Counted from the first letter of the stretch, positions 33,617-42,777 are shown. The stretch: DNA of 64,000 nt from SB11 sp943370295 (GCA_943370295.1 CALRQL020000006.1:62001-126000); one strand, 5' to 3'. Notes: a model not told the origin generated them from the letters alone. A program made the numbers and translations.

Positions 33617-35725
33617 CTATACTACTACCGACTGGTCTTCTATCACTTTTACTTTTTGTTGGGCACTGCGGATATCCGCCTCAGTTACAAACACTTTTAG
33701 AGGTTCAGGGCTATGCTGACGAGCAATAATTTGGGTACTACCGATTTGTGGCGCACTAATTTGTGGGGCTGAAACCGAAGGAGCTGAAGGGGCTCCGCCC
33801 CCGCCGCCGATATTTCCACCGCTTGATAATACTTTGTGAGCCTGTGCCACTGCTGAGGCTATTTGTGCGGATATGGCCGCAAATTTTGCAATACCTGCAA
33901 TGCCCCCTGTAGCAACGTTATCAGGTGTCGGCGCATTAGCATTTGCAATTGCACTGCTTATTGCCTTTGCAGAATCAATCCCGATTTTTACCAAGGTTAT
34001 TGCCTTCTCTATATCGTTTTGGGTTTTGGCATTCTTTATCAGGTTTTTATTAACGGTATCAATTACATCCAATCCATCTTTAGCTGCCTTTTCTGCGAAC
34101 TCCCACTTCGCCTTGGTAATTGCCTTCTCGCGTTCAATTTGGGCAAGAAGTCGGGCATTCTTTTCATCTTCAATAGCAGTATCTAGTTCTTTCTCTGCCT
34201 CCTGTTGTTGAACCTTTAGTGCTGCCTCATCCTCAATTTTTTGCGCCCTTAATGCTTTTTCAATGGCATCGTACTCTTCAACGCTCAATTGATTATTGGC
34301 TTTCTTTTCCAACTCGGCAGCAAGCAACTCATCATAATGCGTTTGTAAATCTGCCTTTTGCTGTTCGTAGAAATCCTGAGTAAGGCTTTGCTTACGTATA
34401 AGAGCTTCCTCCTCAGTAATCTCCTTATCTTTCAAGCTCTTTTCCAGCAGCTTAAACTCGTTCTCAAGGCTTTTCCGTTTACTTTCCTCGTTACGTTTTA
34501 CCCACCTATCATTAGCCTCTATAACCGCCTTCTGCCTATCTTCACGTTCCTTTTGTTCTTTTGTGTCCCACTCTTTATTAATTTCACTTACCCGCTTTTT
34601 ATGCAGCTTCTCTAATTCATCCAGCGCCATAGTATTGCCCTTGTAACGTTCCTTTTCCTCAGCATATTTCAACTCCTCCTCAGCCAACTCTTTCTTCCTG
34701 CCTTCCTCCATATTGGCCAATCGTAGTTTTTCATAATCCTGATCTTGCTTTAACCGTTTAATACGTTCTTCCTCCAAACGTTTTCCTTTCTGTTCTTCGC
34801 TTTCTACTTGCTTCTTGTCTTCATTGGCTTTAGTATCAGTTTTACCTTGTTCAATTTTAGCTTGCTCATTGGCGGCACCTTTTGCCTCTTCTACTGCCTT
34901 CTTATTAGACTTCCCTACAGCTTTATTGGATTCTTCGACCTTTATCGGTGCAAATCCTAACCATTCAAGAAACTCTTTACCTGTCTCTACAATACTGAAA
35001 AACACATTTTTCACCCCTTCTACTATAGTAGTCAAAAATGGAAAATCCTTTATCAAGCCAAGAACTGCATTAGCAATTCGATTAAAATTGTCAATAACAT
35101 TCTTACCCACAGTTATTACACCATCAAACTTTTCTCTCACAAAGCCAAGAATGTTTTGAACGGGCTTAAGATTGAGCACAAAGTTGATGAGGGTAGTTTT
35201 TATTTGATTGAACAAAGAGGTGAAGAATCCTATCCCTTGTGAAACTTTCTCAAAAGCAAGTTTAACTTGGTCTACAACAGCCTTCAAAGGAGGGAAACTG
35301 TTTATCACCCTTCCCACTACTTCCTTTATTTTATCAAAGTTGGCTACTAACAACCCAATAGCCACTACAATTAGTCCAATGCCTGTGCCGGCTAATGCCA
35401 GCCTAAAAGCCTTCAATCCGGTTGAAGCAAGCTGCATTACAAGCGTAAAAGCCTTTTTGGCATTAGCCACTGCATTAACTGCTGCTGCGTAGCCTTTTTG
35501 AATTTCACCCGCAACTTTTTGCGCTTTAGCCAAGTTATCTTGCGCTCTGGTTACTGAATTTATTATCCCCTCAATTTTTTTATTCTCGAGGCCGAACATA
35601 GCGGCAACATCTTTTGCTGCCGTAAAACCGTCCTTTACATTGGTGAGCAGGTTTGAAAAAACCTCCACTTTCTCTTTTGCCGTCGCTGAATCGACGTCTA
35701 TTTTAACTTTAATATCCTTTTCCAT
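33617..35725 (-). CDS. Phage tail tape measure protein
   Basis: A 702-residue protein: N-terminal helical part (residues 1-100), hydrophobic segment (LALAGTGIGLIVVAIGLLVA, about 110-130), more amphipathic helices with repeated phage-type segments (INSFPPLKAVVDQV), a coiled coil rich in Glu/Lys/Gln from about 270 to 560, an Ala-rich domain, and a Gly-rich linker (SSGGNIGGGGGAPSAP) before the C-terminal part. This is the layout of tape measure proteins, which set tail length. It is the last gene of the minus-strand tail operon. In tailed phages the tape measure usually comes before the distal tail and baseplate genes; here it comes after them. Confidence 0.82.
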   Translation of the reverse strand: MEKDIKVKIDVDSATAKEKVEVFSNLLTNVKDGFTAAKDVAAMFGLENKKIEGIINSVTRAQDNLAKAQKVAGEIQKGYAAAVNAVANAKKAFTLVMQLASTGLKAFRLALAGTGIGLIVVAIGLLVANFDKIKEVVGRVINSFPPLKAVVDQVKLAFEKVSQGIGFFTSLFNQIKTTLINFVLNLKPVQNILGFVREKFDGVITVGKNVIDNFNRIANAVLGLIKDFPFLTTIVEGVKNVFFSIVETGKEFLEWLGFAPIKVEESNKAVGKSNKKAVEEAKGAANEQAKIEQGKTDTKANEDKKQVESEEQKGKRLEEERIKRLKQDQDYEKLRLANMEEGRKKELAEEELKYAEEKERYKGNTMALDELEKLHKKRVSEINKEWDTKEQKEREDRQKAVIEANDRWVKRNEESKRKSLENEFKLLEKSLKDKEITEEEALIRKQSLTQDFYEQQKADLQTHYDELLAAELEKKANNQLSVEEYDAIEKALRAQKIEDEAALKVQQQEAEKELDTAIEDEKNARLLAQIEREKAITKAKWEFAEKAAKDGLDVIDTVNKNLIKNAKTQNDIEKAITLVKIGIDSAKAISSAIANANAPTPDNVATGGIAGIAKFAAISAQIASAVAQAHKVLSSGGNIGGGGGAPSAPSVSAPQISAPQIGSTQIIARQHSPEPLKVFVTEADIRSAQQKVKVIEDQSVVV

Positions 35726-35743
35726 AAAACAATGCGTTACTAA

Positions 35744-38683
35744 TTAATTTAATTTAAACCATTCTACCCCGTTGCTCACAATTACAACTTTATCGTATTG
35801 TGAAGTTAGGCTGTATGATGCAGCTCCATTGATAAGTTCGCTATCAAACCCATCGATATAAATAATATCACTTGAACTGTCAGTTTTTATAATTTCAAAT
35901 ATTTTACCGTTACGGTTTTGAGCCGAAGGTAAATTGACGGTAATCTCTCCATCGGTTGCATCACAAAACAACGTTCGGACAGCATCCGTAAGCGTGTAGG
36001 GAGAGTCATCGTTCACGATAGAAACAGCATCACCCATCAACGCAGTAAAATATTTCTGGTTATTAATGTACAATACCCTGGGCTCAGTAACGGTGATGCC
36101 GCTACTGTTAATCAGCGTTACGTCTTGCAACCCTGCCGAAATAAAATTACCCCCGCCGCCAAGCACTGTTATACGCTCACTGCCGCTTAATACATTGTTA
36201 TTAGTGCCTGTAAGCAGCACCGAAGCAGCGGTAGTATCAATAGTATTAAACCAACCTGTCACTAAACGTGGCCCGTTATCAGGAGTGCCGGCAGGTGCAG
36301 CAGTGCCGCCTATTGTAGGTATTGTGTAGGTAGCTTCATTGGTTCCGAAAGTACCGCGCCCGCCATTAACCCTTGCCCGGTTTTGCAATGGAGCATCAAA
36401 CTCAAGTACATTAATAAACTGACACTTTGTGACTTTATTAAAAACAGGGTCGTAATTCTCAACTTTTAATAATCGGTAATACGCATCTTTAATAAAGTAG
36501 TATTTACGAAAGGATAGACCGTTAATATCAGCAGGTGTAAGATAAAACCAGCCCTCCACCAGTTTACTGTTAACGTCGGTTATCTCCTTAATTTGTGAAA
36601 ACCAATACCGTGTATACAAGTTTTGGTTCGTGTACTCAAACAGACGTTCTGATGTAGATTGATAATACACTTCAAACGGCGGGGCAAAACTCAGATCAAA
36701 CGTACTTGAATAAGGGTCGTCCAAATGACCGCTGTAAGGGTATTCATCGAATGGATAAGGACTAAAACCCGAGGCATCAAATTGCCAACGTTCACACTCC
36801 ATTAACCCTCCATAATATAGTAAGCGTATTTTACTTGCTTTGGTAGTTACGGGTGTTTTACTGTCAGAAAAAGCTATGTAAGGTAAAACCCGCGAGTTAG
36901 GGTCATTCAACTCTTTAAACAGTGGCGTTGGTGCAAAAATCAGCTCAATTTTTTTTGTATTTCTAACAAAATCATTGTCTATTTTCAACTTATAATCCCC
37001 ATAGGTTCGGCCAAAATGGTCTTTGTAGGTTTTATTTAACAAATCCCCGTCATCAGCATATTTAAAATAATATTCCCCTGCATCTAATGCCGACATCGGA
37101 CTAATTGTGAACTCCTTACTTATATCTAATTTATCGGTCCAGTCAGTAGATTGTCCGGTATAATAATCGGCTCGCGGTTCAATAATTAAATCATTGTCTT
37201 TATCTGGATTAGGTTCGGTATATAAATTAAATGCCTTAATGATAGAACCCAAAAAATCTCGCTGCTTAATTCCCGTAGGAATACAAGAGTTTATTGGCAC
37301 TTCATCACCCTCTCCAATCTTTGCATTGGGCACACCATTGGCAAAAAAAGTATTGGAAGTGGCTGCGGTAATTAACTTATAACCGGGTCGTTTCTCTGAT
37401 AAATATTTATACCCGTTATTAAGTACCAAATAATCCAATCGTATCGGGGCGACAAAAATTTGTTCGCCTTCTTTAATAGTTACTTCGCTTGATTGGAGAA
37501 CGGCCGTTTTTTGGATACTGGTAATATTATGACCCACCGATACAGGGTGTGTTTGTGGTGCAAAATATACGTTTGAGTTTACTGAGCATAAGTGTTTATC
37601 AACTCCGGATACCCTGTGAACAATGCTTAAAACAATATTAAAGTCGTTGTAATTATAATTATAGGTGGTAAAAGAGGTATTACGCACCTTACAATCAACG
37701 CTGGCTTTAAACTTATATTTACCTGTTTTATTGCAGGTAAATATTCCCGTAGTAGTGTCGTATTGAAATGAATTATCAAAATACGTGGCGCCGCTTTCGA
37801 TATCAAAAATTATCGGCGAAACTCCCGAAAAAAAACCCGGGTCAGGAAGGAAATCAGTAGTTAATTCTGATGAAAGACCTGCGTAAAACAATCGGCTTTC
37901 AACTTCATCTTTGCTTAATAAAAACTGCTCGCTGTTAAACGGTACAATCAACCGCTTAAAAAATTCAGAATTAAAAAAATCACTGGTGTATGTAAATCCC
38001 GATTTTTCAAAAATCTTGTCAAGGTATTGTTTCACATATATGGCAGGCCTAAACTGCTCAACACCCCAATGATCTTCGGCGGTGCCGGGGGTGTATCGTT
38101 TTTGGTAGCCATAATCAACCATCGGATACACATATCCTTTACCCAACGCGAACGGAACTGTTACCCCGCCTTCGTAAATCTGTGTTTCCCAAGAGTCGGC
38201 TATATTTCCACGGTTATAAATGTGGTCAAATTCACTCATGTCAAGGTCGGTCAATTCACCTTTTACCACATTGCCCAAACTGTCTTTTTGGTTATCAATG
38301 CTGGCAAACAAATTGCCTACCTCACCGTAACAAACAATTTTATATTCAATTTTATTCCCTTGCTCCACTACAATGTCCTTCAACTGGCAATAGCCTTTTA
38401 GTTGGGTCAGGCTGTCAATAAAAATAATAACGGGGGCTTTTTTATTAGGGTTAAAGTGTTTCACTGCCTGTCCCGTGTCAGACTCACTTAAATCCACATT
38501 CACATCAAAAAGGTACCCGAACAACAAATCATTGTTTGTGCTGCCGGGTATTTCAATCGTAAGTGTACGGTCGGTTTTTCGTTGCTCAGGGTTTTGTATG
38601 TCCACCAACTGCTTGGTAATATTCAAACTCACCTCTTTCAGCAAATCAATCTGTGTATTATTAATAACTATTTGTGTTCTCAT
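35744..38683 (-). CDS. Large phage tail/baseplate structural protein
   Basis: A 979-residue strand-rich protein with no signal peptide. It begins TQIVINNTQIDLLKEVSLN and EIPGSTNNDLLFGYLFDVNV, typical of central tail or baseplate proteins of Bacteroidota phages. Residues 180-830 contain many Tyr- and Asp-rich strands. The last 120 residues form a separate beta domain (AVRTLFCDATDGEITVNLPS, QNRNGKIFEIIKTD) like receptor-binding tips. Its start overlaps the end of the 401-residue gene by 4 bases. The likely role is a baseplate hub or fibre-bearing tail tip; exact position is inference. Confidence 0.7.
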   Translation of the reverse strand: MRTQIVINNTQIDLLKEVSLNITKQLVDIQNPEQRKTDRTLTIEIPGSTNNDLLFGYLFDVNVDLSESDTGQAVKHFNPNKKAPVIIFIDSLTQLKGYCQLKDIVVEQGNKIEYKIVCYGEVGNLFASIDNQKDSLGNVVKGELTDLDMSEFDHIYNRGNIADSWETQIYEGGVTVPFALGKGYVYPMVDYGYQKRYTPGTAEDHWGVEQFRPAIYVKQYLDKIFEKSGFTYTSDFFNSEFFKRLIVPFNSEQFLLSKDEVESRLFYAGLSSELTTDFLPDPGFFSGVSPIIFDIESGATYFDNSFQYDTTTGIFTCNKTGKYKFKASVDCKVRNTSFTTYNYNYNDFNIVLSIVHRVSGVDKHLCSVNSNVYFAPQTHPVSVGHNITSIQKTAVLQSSEVTIKEGEQIFVAPIRLDYLVLNNGYKYLSEKRPGYKLITAATSNTFFANGVPNAKIGEGDEVPINSCIPTGIKQRDFLGSIIKAFNLYTEPNPDKDNDLIIEPRADYYTGQSTDWTDKLDISKEFTISPMSALDAGEYYFKYADDGDLLNKTYKDHFGRTYGDYKLKIDNDFVRNTKKIELIFAPTPLFKELNDPNSRVLPYIAFSDSKTPVTTKASKIRLLYYGGLMECERWQFDASGFSPYPFDEYPYSGHLDDPYSSTFDLSFAPPFEVYYQSTSERLFEYTNQNLYTRYWFSQIKEITDVNSKLVEGWFYLTPADINGLSFRKYYFIKDAYYRLLKVENYDPVFNKVTKCQFINVLEFDAPLQNRARVNGGRGTFGTNEATYTIPTIGGTAAPAGTPDNGPRLVTGWFNTIDTTAASVLLTGTNNNVLSGSERITVLGGGGNFISAGLQDVTLINSSGITVTEPRVLYINNQKYFTALMGDAVSIVNDDSPYTLTDAVRTLFCDATDGEITVNLPSAQNRNGKIFEIIKTDSSSDIIYIDGFDSELINGAASYSLTSQYDKVVIVSNGVEWFKLN

Positions 38684-39885
38684 AAACGTTGGCGGTAATT
38701 AGGTTGTGCTAATTGAATAGTAAGATTTAGGCTAAACAGCTTTTTGTTGTCATATTTCTTCACCTCGTAACTATCTTCAGTTATAGTTACTGCAACCGTT
38801 TTCTTTGGGTCTGACGGATCAATTTGCCAATACACGGCCGGACTACCTGCCAGCTCTTGCAGCCAAACACTTTCTTCCTCCGTTATCCAGCCTGTATTTA
38901 TTGAGTATTGCTCCGTTTCAACAGTATCAAAGTTTACTGTACCCCGTGCATACGAGTTATTTGTCCAAGCCATCGTATCCAAATCTGTATAGCCTGTAAA
39001 CTTTTGGTAACCGCTGCGCTTAAACTGTGCCGTTTGCTTATGGCTGCCCGTAAACGTATAGCTGTCAAACCGTCCTAAACGGTTCAGAAAATGCAACCTG
39101 AATAACTGATGGCGACCACAATCCCTATCTACCACAAACGTGAAAGTCTCGCTAACTGGGCTGTTATCGCTTGCTAAAAAAACCACCGTGTAGCGTACCA
39201 CCTCACTGGTAATGATACTGCCGCCCAAATTGTATGGGCCGCACATAAAATCAAGCGAGTAGCTGATGCCTTGGTCGCTGCCTGAATACAACGTATGAGT
39301 AACTGTATAGGCATTAATCACTCCACCCGCTGCATTGTATGTAGTTACCAACGCTTTAGGCACCTGTTTACCAATAGAGATATGGCTCAACGATACGGCT
39401 TCATTCTCTCTTATTTTTAATGTGCGGGGTGAGTTTGTAAGCAGCCGTCTTTGTGTGCCGCTCACCAAATCATAATCAGTGTAATCAAAGTCAATCCAAT
39501 CAAGGTATTTCAACGCTGCATTAAATGCGTACCCCGAAGCCGAAACCATACCGCTGGCAATGGGAACGTTGTTTATTTCTTCGGTAAACTCAACCTTATA
39601 ATCAGCCATTGTGCCCCTTGCCACCTTAAATCCTGTTGCACCTTCAGCAAGATTTTCAATTACAGGATTGTAGCGGGGTTCAAGCATACGGTGGACATCC
39701 GCTTGAATGTAGTTACCGTGCGGCCACTTATCATACTTAAGTGTTTTTTGCAGCGTGCCTGCATGGTACACCTTAACTACCATTTTAAAATATTGTGTAG
39801 CCGCCAATGTGCTGCCCACAATAAACATCATATCATTGTACACAGGGGTGAGTGCCTGCGGACGGTTGTGAAGTGTAATTGCCAT
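38680..39885 (-). CDS. Phage distal tail protein
   Basis: A 401-residue protein, strand-rich, starting MAITLHNRPQALTPVYNDMM. It has a repeated pattern of tail-adaptor type strands (FKMVVKVYHAGTLQKTLKY, YKVEFTEEINNVPIASGMV) and a C-terminal part with DTVETEQYSINTGWITEEES. It is the first gene of the minus-strand tail operon, followed by the 979-residue protein with a 4-base overlap. Probably a distal tail (Dit-like) or baseplate wedge protein, by position and pattern. A hairpin directly precedes its ATG. Confidence 0.65.
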   Translation of the reverse strand: MAITLHNRPQALTPVYNDMMFIVGSTLAATQYFKMVVKVYHAGTLQKTLKYDKWPHGNYIQADVHRMLEPRYNPVIENLAEGATGFKVARGTMADYKVEFTEEINNVPIASGMVSASGYAFNAALKYLDWIDFDYTDYDLVSGTQRRLLTNSPRTLKIRENEAVSLSHISIGKQVPKALVTTYNAAGGVINAYTVTHTLYSGSDQGISYSLDFMCGPYNLGGSIITSEVVRYTVVFLASDNSPVSETFTFVVDRDCGRHQLFRLHFLNRLGRFDSYTFTGSHKQTAQFKRSGYQKFTGYTDLDTMAWTNNSYARGTVNFDTVETEQYSINTGWITEEESVWLQELAGSPAVYWQIDPSDPKKTVAVTITEDSYEVKKYDNKKLFSLNLTIQLAQPNYRQRL

Positions 39886-39886
39886 A

Positions 39887-39921
39887 AAATTTTTTCTTTT
39901 TAGTTTGATTTGAAAAAATTT
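39887..39921 (-). promoter_or_regulatory. Hairpin at the start of the minus-strand tail operon
   Basis: AAATTTTTTC and GAAAAAATTT form a 10-base stem with a 15-base loop; on the minus strand the stem ends one base before the ATG at 39885 and could cover the ribosome site. It lacks the CCAATTA box seen at the plus-strand block heads. Confidence 0.45.
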
Positions 39922-39959
39922 GTTCGCGGCAAGTGACTCAAAGACTATATATTATACTT

Positions 39960-40472
39960 ATGAAATTCTGGCCTCAAAAAAAGTTTGTCATAGAGAGTGA
40001 ATTATCTACTGGCGAGATAACAGAGCGGTTAAGAAACGTAACTCATGAAGTAAAACTACAACGGATAATTCCTCGTAGAATCTTTAAAAAAACAAAAGAA
40101 GATTTTGAAGGTGAAATTGAGTATGACCGATTTATAATAACTCCGGTGTATTATTTCATCAACAGTATTTTCGACTACAGCGACAGAGGCTATATTGTTC
40201 TCGAAGGCGAAATCAAGGCTTCAATCAATGGTAGCATAATAAACGTAACCACACAGTTCAGTTACGGTATAAAATTATTTCTGCGAATAAAGTACATATT
40301 AGTAGCTTTTATATTGGTTGCCTCACAATGGGCAGACCAAAAAAACGGTGCAAAAACATCCTTGCAAATGCTTGGTACAATGTTGGGTATCATTCCATCG
40401 CTCGGTTTGTTTTTCATGCTGCTACGCCTTACAAAAAAGAGTAAAGCAGCTTTTACCATGCTGTTTAAATAA
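39960..40472 (+). CDS. Unknown membrane-associated protein between tail operons
   Basis: A 170-residue protein from the ATG at 39960 (MKFWPQKKFVIESELSTGE). Residues 1-110 are soluble with mixed strands and helices and resemble a small PH-like or START-like fold; two hydrophobic segments follow (YILVAFILVASQWA, MLGTMLGIIPSLGLFFMLL), ending in a Lys-rich tail. No family recognised. It sits between the divergent tail operons with its own start, so it may be part of the particle system or an unrelated host gene. Confidence 0.55.
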   Translation: MKFWPQKKFVIESELSTGEITERLRNVTHEVKLQRIIPRRIFKKTKEDFEGEIEYDRFIITPVYYFINSIFDYSDRGYIVLEGEIKASINGSIINVTTQFSYGIKLFLRIKYILVAFILVASQWADQKNGAKTSLQMLGTMLGIIPSLGLFFMLLRLTKKSKAAFTMLFK

Positions 40473-40534
40473 ATTCCTTATAGATAACAGCTTAACCTCT
40501 CTTTCCACTTATCTAATTAATAGAAAAGATTTCA

Positions 40535-40578
40535 TACCCTTTGCAGAAACAATCCCCGCTGTTTCCAATTAACAGCCG
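40535..40578 (+). promoter_or_regulatory. Start element of plus-strand tail block with CCAATTA box
   Basis: TACCCTTTG (40535-40543) is a -7-like box with one extra base. GCTGTT (40558-40563) pairs with AACAGC (40571-40576) with TCCAATT in the loop. CCAATTA (40565-40571) lies 7 bases before the ATG at 40579. Confidence 0.6.
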
Positions 40579-41229
40579 ATGAACATAGCAAAAAATTGGA
40601 GCCAGATTTCTATCGGGCAGTTTCAGCAAATAAATGCCGCCATTAAAAACTACCCTGATAATGCCATCACCCAAGCGGTTTGGATACTTAGTGCACTCAC
40701 CGAAAATACCCGCGATGAGTTGCTTGCCCTTGATTTTACAAAAGACTTTAAGCCACTGATGCGCCAACTGGATTGGATACACAGTACCCCCTTACCCACC
40801 CAATTACCCAAACAGTTTGAATTGGAAGGCGAAAACTACCAATTGGTGTATGACATGAAACAGCGTACCACCGGACAGTTTGTCGATTTGGCTCATTTCA
40901 CAGCCGACCCTGAGCAAATCATTCCCAACCTGCATTTCATACTTGCAGTGCTGTGCATACCTGTAGGTCAAAAGAACCATGCCGATGGCTTTGAACAACG
41001 GGCAAAGCTGTTTCAGCAAAAGTTATGCATAGCCATCGCATACCCAATTGCCACTTTTTTTTTGAAGCTTTGGGTCGACTCGTTGCCGCATATCCTAACT
41101 TATTTGGAACAACAAGCCGCCCCACAGAAGAAGTGGTGGATGAAGATAATTGGTTTGCTGCGCGCTACGGGTGGCTGGCTACGATTGATTCGGTGGCGGA
41201 AAACCGCGCCCAATGGGACTTCTACCTGA
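40579..41229 (+). CDS. Phage tail assembly chaperone, zero-frame product
   Basis: A 216-residue protein with an all-helical first part (QISIGQFQQINAAIKNYPDN, FELEGENYQLVYDMKQRTTG). Up to about residue 161 it is well formed; the remaining 55 residues (from KLWVDSLPHILTYLEQQAAP on) turn basic and Trp-rich, unlike the first part. At 41055-41063 there are nine T; codons 159-162 read ACT TTT TTT TTG, so T TTT TTT is in phase for a -1 slip into the frame of the next feature. This matches the gpG/gpGT-type arrangement of tail chaperones. First gene of the plus-strand tail block. Confidence 0.7.
   Translation: MNIAKNWSQISIGQFQQINAAIKNYPDNAITQAVWILSALTENTRDELLALDFTKDFKPLMRQLDWIHSTPLPTQLPKQFELEGENYQLVYDMKQRTTGQFVDLAHFTADPEQIIPNLHFILAVLCIPVGQKNHADGFEQRAKLFQQKLCIAIAYPIATFFLKLWVDSLPHILTYLEQQAAPQKKWWMKIIGLLRATGGWLRLIRWRKTAPNGTST
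41055..41061 (+). other. Slippery heptamer T TTT TTT for -1 frameshift
   Basis: The heptamer is in the X XXY YYZ phase of the zero frame. The -1 frame stays open to 41318 and carries conserved-looking protein. A 9-base T-run can also be misread in sequencing: a tenth T would fuse the frames. Confidence 0.65.
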
Positions 41230-41318
41230 TGATGCCCGTTGTTGAGTTCTTAAACTACCTATGCTTTTTAAAAGACAAAAACGAATACCAAAGCACCCAA
41301 AAGCATGAGCAATATTAA
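41061..41318 (+). CDS. C-terminal extension of the tail chaperone reached by -1 frameshift
   Basis: After the slip the product continues FEALGRLVAAYPNLFGTTSR, then WFAARYGWLATIDSVAENRA and DFYLMMPVVEFLNYLCFLKD, and stops at 41316-41318. The fusion would be about 246 residues. The extension, with its WxFY and EFLNYL motifs, looks like the usual second part of this protein in Bacteroidota phages, while it has no good start codon of its own in the right place. It overlaps the start of the next gene (41305) by 14 bases. Confidence 0.65.
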   Translation, partial: FEALGRLVAAYPNLFGTTSRPTEEVVDEDNWFAARYGWLATIDSVAENRAQWDFYLMMPVVEFLNYLCFLKDKNEYQSTQKHEQY

Positions 41319-41856
41319 TCAGCAACTTCGCCAAGCATTTGAAGAGTTTGCAAGCACTATTGAAACCGAGGCTCATAAAATATTGGCCGACGAGGGATTA
41401 GAAAAGGTTATACCCCAAACTGAAATCACTAATACCGCATTTGGAGTGAGTTATGAGTTTAGCCTTAGCGGTCTTAATCCTTACATTGAATATGGTGTGA
41501 AAGGAGTTTTTTATACCCGCAAAGGGGCTGAAAACAGCCCCTTTCAGTACAAACACTTAGGGCCATCAGAAAAAATGATTGATAATATCTTCTCCTGGAC
41601 ATTGAAGAAAGGAATCTTTGCCAAGCCTAAGAAGGCATCCCTTAAAAACAATCAGCCAAAAGAAGAAACAAGTAAAACAATTTACGATCGGCAAATTGCT
41701 TTAACGTTTGCCATAGCCCGAAATGTAAAGAAACGGGGGTTAGCACCTAAAGGTGTATTAACACAATTATTTACCGAAGATCGATTGAGAGATTTATCAG
41801 AAAAAGTATCTAATATTCTTGGTAGGGAAATCACAATCCAAGTTGCTAAACTGTAG
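41305..41856 (+). CDS. Phage protein downstream of tail chaperone
   Basis: A 183-residue protein, helical at the ends (MSNINQQLRQAFEEFASTIE; LRDLSEKVSNILGREITIQV) with a short strand-rich middle (AFGVSYEFSLSGLNPYIEYG, KGVFYTRKGA). In Bacteroidota phages a protein of this size and pattern follows the tail chaperone; the middle part resembles HK97 gp10-like tail-completion proteins. Its ATG lies inside the end of the frameshifted chaperone, giving coupled translation. Last gene of the plus-strand tail block. Confidence 0.6.
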   Translation: MSNINQQLRQAFEEFASTIETEAHKILADEGLEKVIPQTEITNTAFGVSYEFSLSGLNPYIEYGVKGVFYTRKGAENSPFQYKHLGPSEKMIDNIFSWTLKKGIFAKPKKASLKNNQPKEETSKTIYDRQIALTFAIARNVKKRGLAPKGVLTQLFTEDRLRDLSEKVSNILGREITIQVAKL

Positions 41857-41906
41857 TAGTTGCATTTTTTGCAAAACATAAAGCCGATGGTGGCAAATTT
41901 TACCAA

Positions 41907-41935
41907 TTGATACCGGCCTCCGCTCCATAGTTTTG
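41907..41935 (+). promoter_or_regulatory. Promoter of the lipoprotein pair
   Basis: TTG (41907-41909), 18 bases, TAGTTTTG (41928-41935). Transcription would begin just before the ATG at 41947, giving a very short leader. Confidence 0.6.
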
Positions 41936-41946
41936 AAATACAAACT

Positions 41947-42777
41947 ATGAAAACCATTTACTTATTGATTGGGGCGGCCGTCTTTGCCTCTTGCTCACCT
42001 ACTTCGCACGTGCCAACAATGCCATGCGAACCGAACTTTACAGGCGCATTGCAGGCACAGGGTTCCGTCGGTTTAGCATTTGATCACACTGAACTACAAG
42101 GTGCGGCCTCTGTTTTACCCTTTTTAGGTGTTACTTACGATTATTACAGAGGTAAAAAAGGGATTAGACAGCAGGAATATGGAGCTAATTTATTTTTCCC
42201 GGTAAATAAGCAAAAAACATGGTTTATTTCTTTTTCAGCAGGAAAAGGAAACGGAACTTTTAATGGTGATTACACAACACATAGTGCTATCCTTGGCACA
42301 AGAAAAAGCTATGCTATCGACTCTAAGTTCCATTCTGAATATTTTCAGGCATCTGTTTATTATGTCAACAAAAATAATCAAGATTTAATAATTAAATATT
42401 CTATATCTCTTAAACAGGAAGATGTTTACTATAATAAATTTAAGGTTGATTATCACAGCTCATCAGGCCAAACCTACTATACTTACAGCATTTTTAGCGA
42501 AGCCCAAAACGCCCGAACAACAATAAAAACACCCTTCATTGGATTATCAGTAGAACCTAAAAATGGACCGCTTATTATGCAATTTCAATTAGGGGTAAGA
42601 AAAGTATCTCCTAGATTTAAAACCCAAATCACAGCTAAGAAAGGAGGCACAGATATAACATCAGGAGTTGATATTGTTAACTCCCATCTCCACCCGCTTT
42701 TCAAACCCTTTATGCTTAACGTGACCGTTGGGTTTAAGCTTGATTATTTCAAACACCGTAATAAAAAGAAAATATGA
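41947..42777 (+). CDS. Lipoprotein with beta-barrel-like body, family member 2 of 3
   Basis: A 276-residue lipoprotein (MKTIYLLIGAAVFASC, lipobox FASC) with mature start SPTSHVPTMPCEPNFTGA and a first strand with AFDHTELQGAASVLP. The body alternates Gly and aromatic-rich strands and ends LNVTVGFKLDYF, like an outer-membrane barrel. It matches the 3777 and 42774 genes in layout and in the short motif MP-x-x-x-NF. The bases ACAAACTATGAAAAC around its start recur at 3709-3723. It is followed with a 4-base overlap by its paralogue. Confidence 0.7.
   Translation: MKTIYLLIGAAVFASCSPTSHVPTMPCEPNFTGALQAQGSVGLAFDHTELQGAASVLPFLGVTYDYYRGKKGIRQQEYGANLFFPVNKQKTWFISFSAGKGNGTFNGDYTTHSAILGTRKSYAIDSKFHSEYFQASVYYVNKNNQDLIIKYSISLKQEDVYYNKFKVDYHSSSGQTYYTYSIFSEAQNARTTIKTPFIGLSVEPKNGPLIMQFQLGVRKVSPRFKTQITAKKGGTDITSGVDIVNSHLHPLFKPFMLNVTVGFKLDYFKHRNKKKI

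Noticed and set aside
41025..41318. Separate 97-residue gene starting at 41025
   Set aside because: Its first residues lie out of frame inside the chaperone's coding part, and only the sequence after the T-run looks like protein. A frameshift extension explains it better.
33617..41856. Headless tail device (tailocin or contractile injection system)
   Set aside because: Portal, protease, scaffold and major capsid genes are present elsewhere in the window in single copy, and no sheath or AAA+ unfoldase gene is seen.
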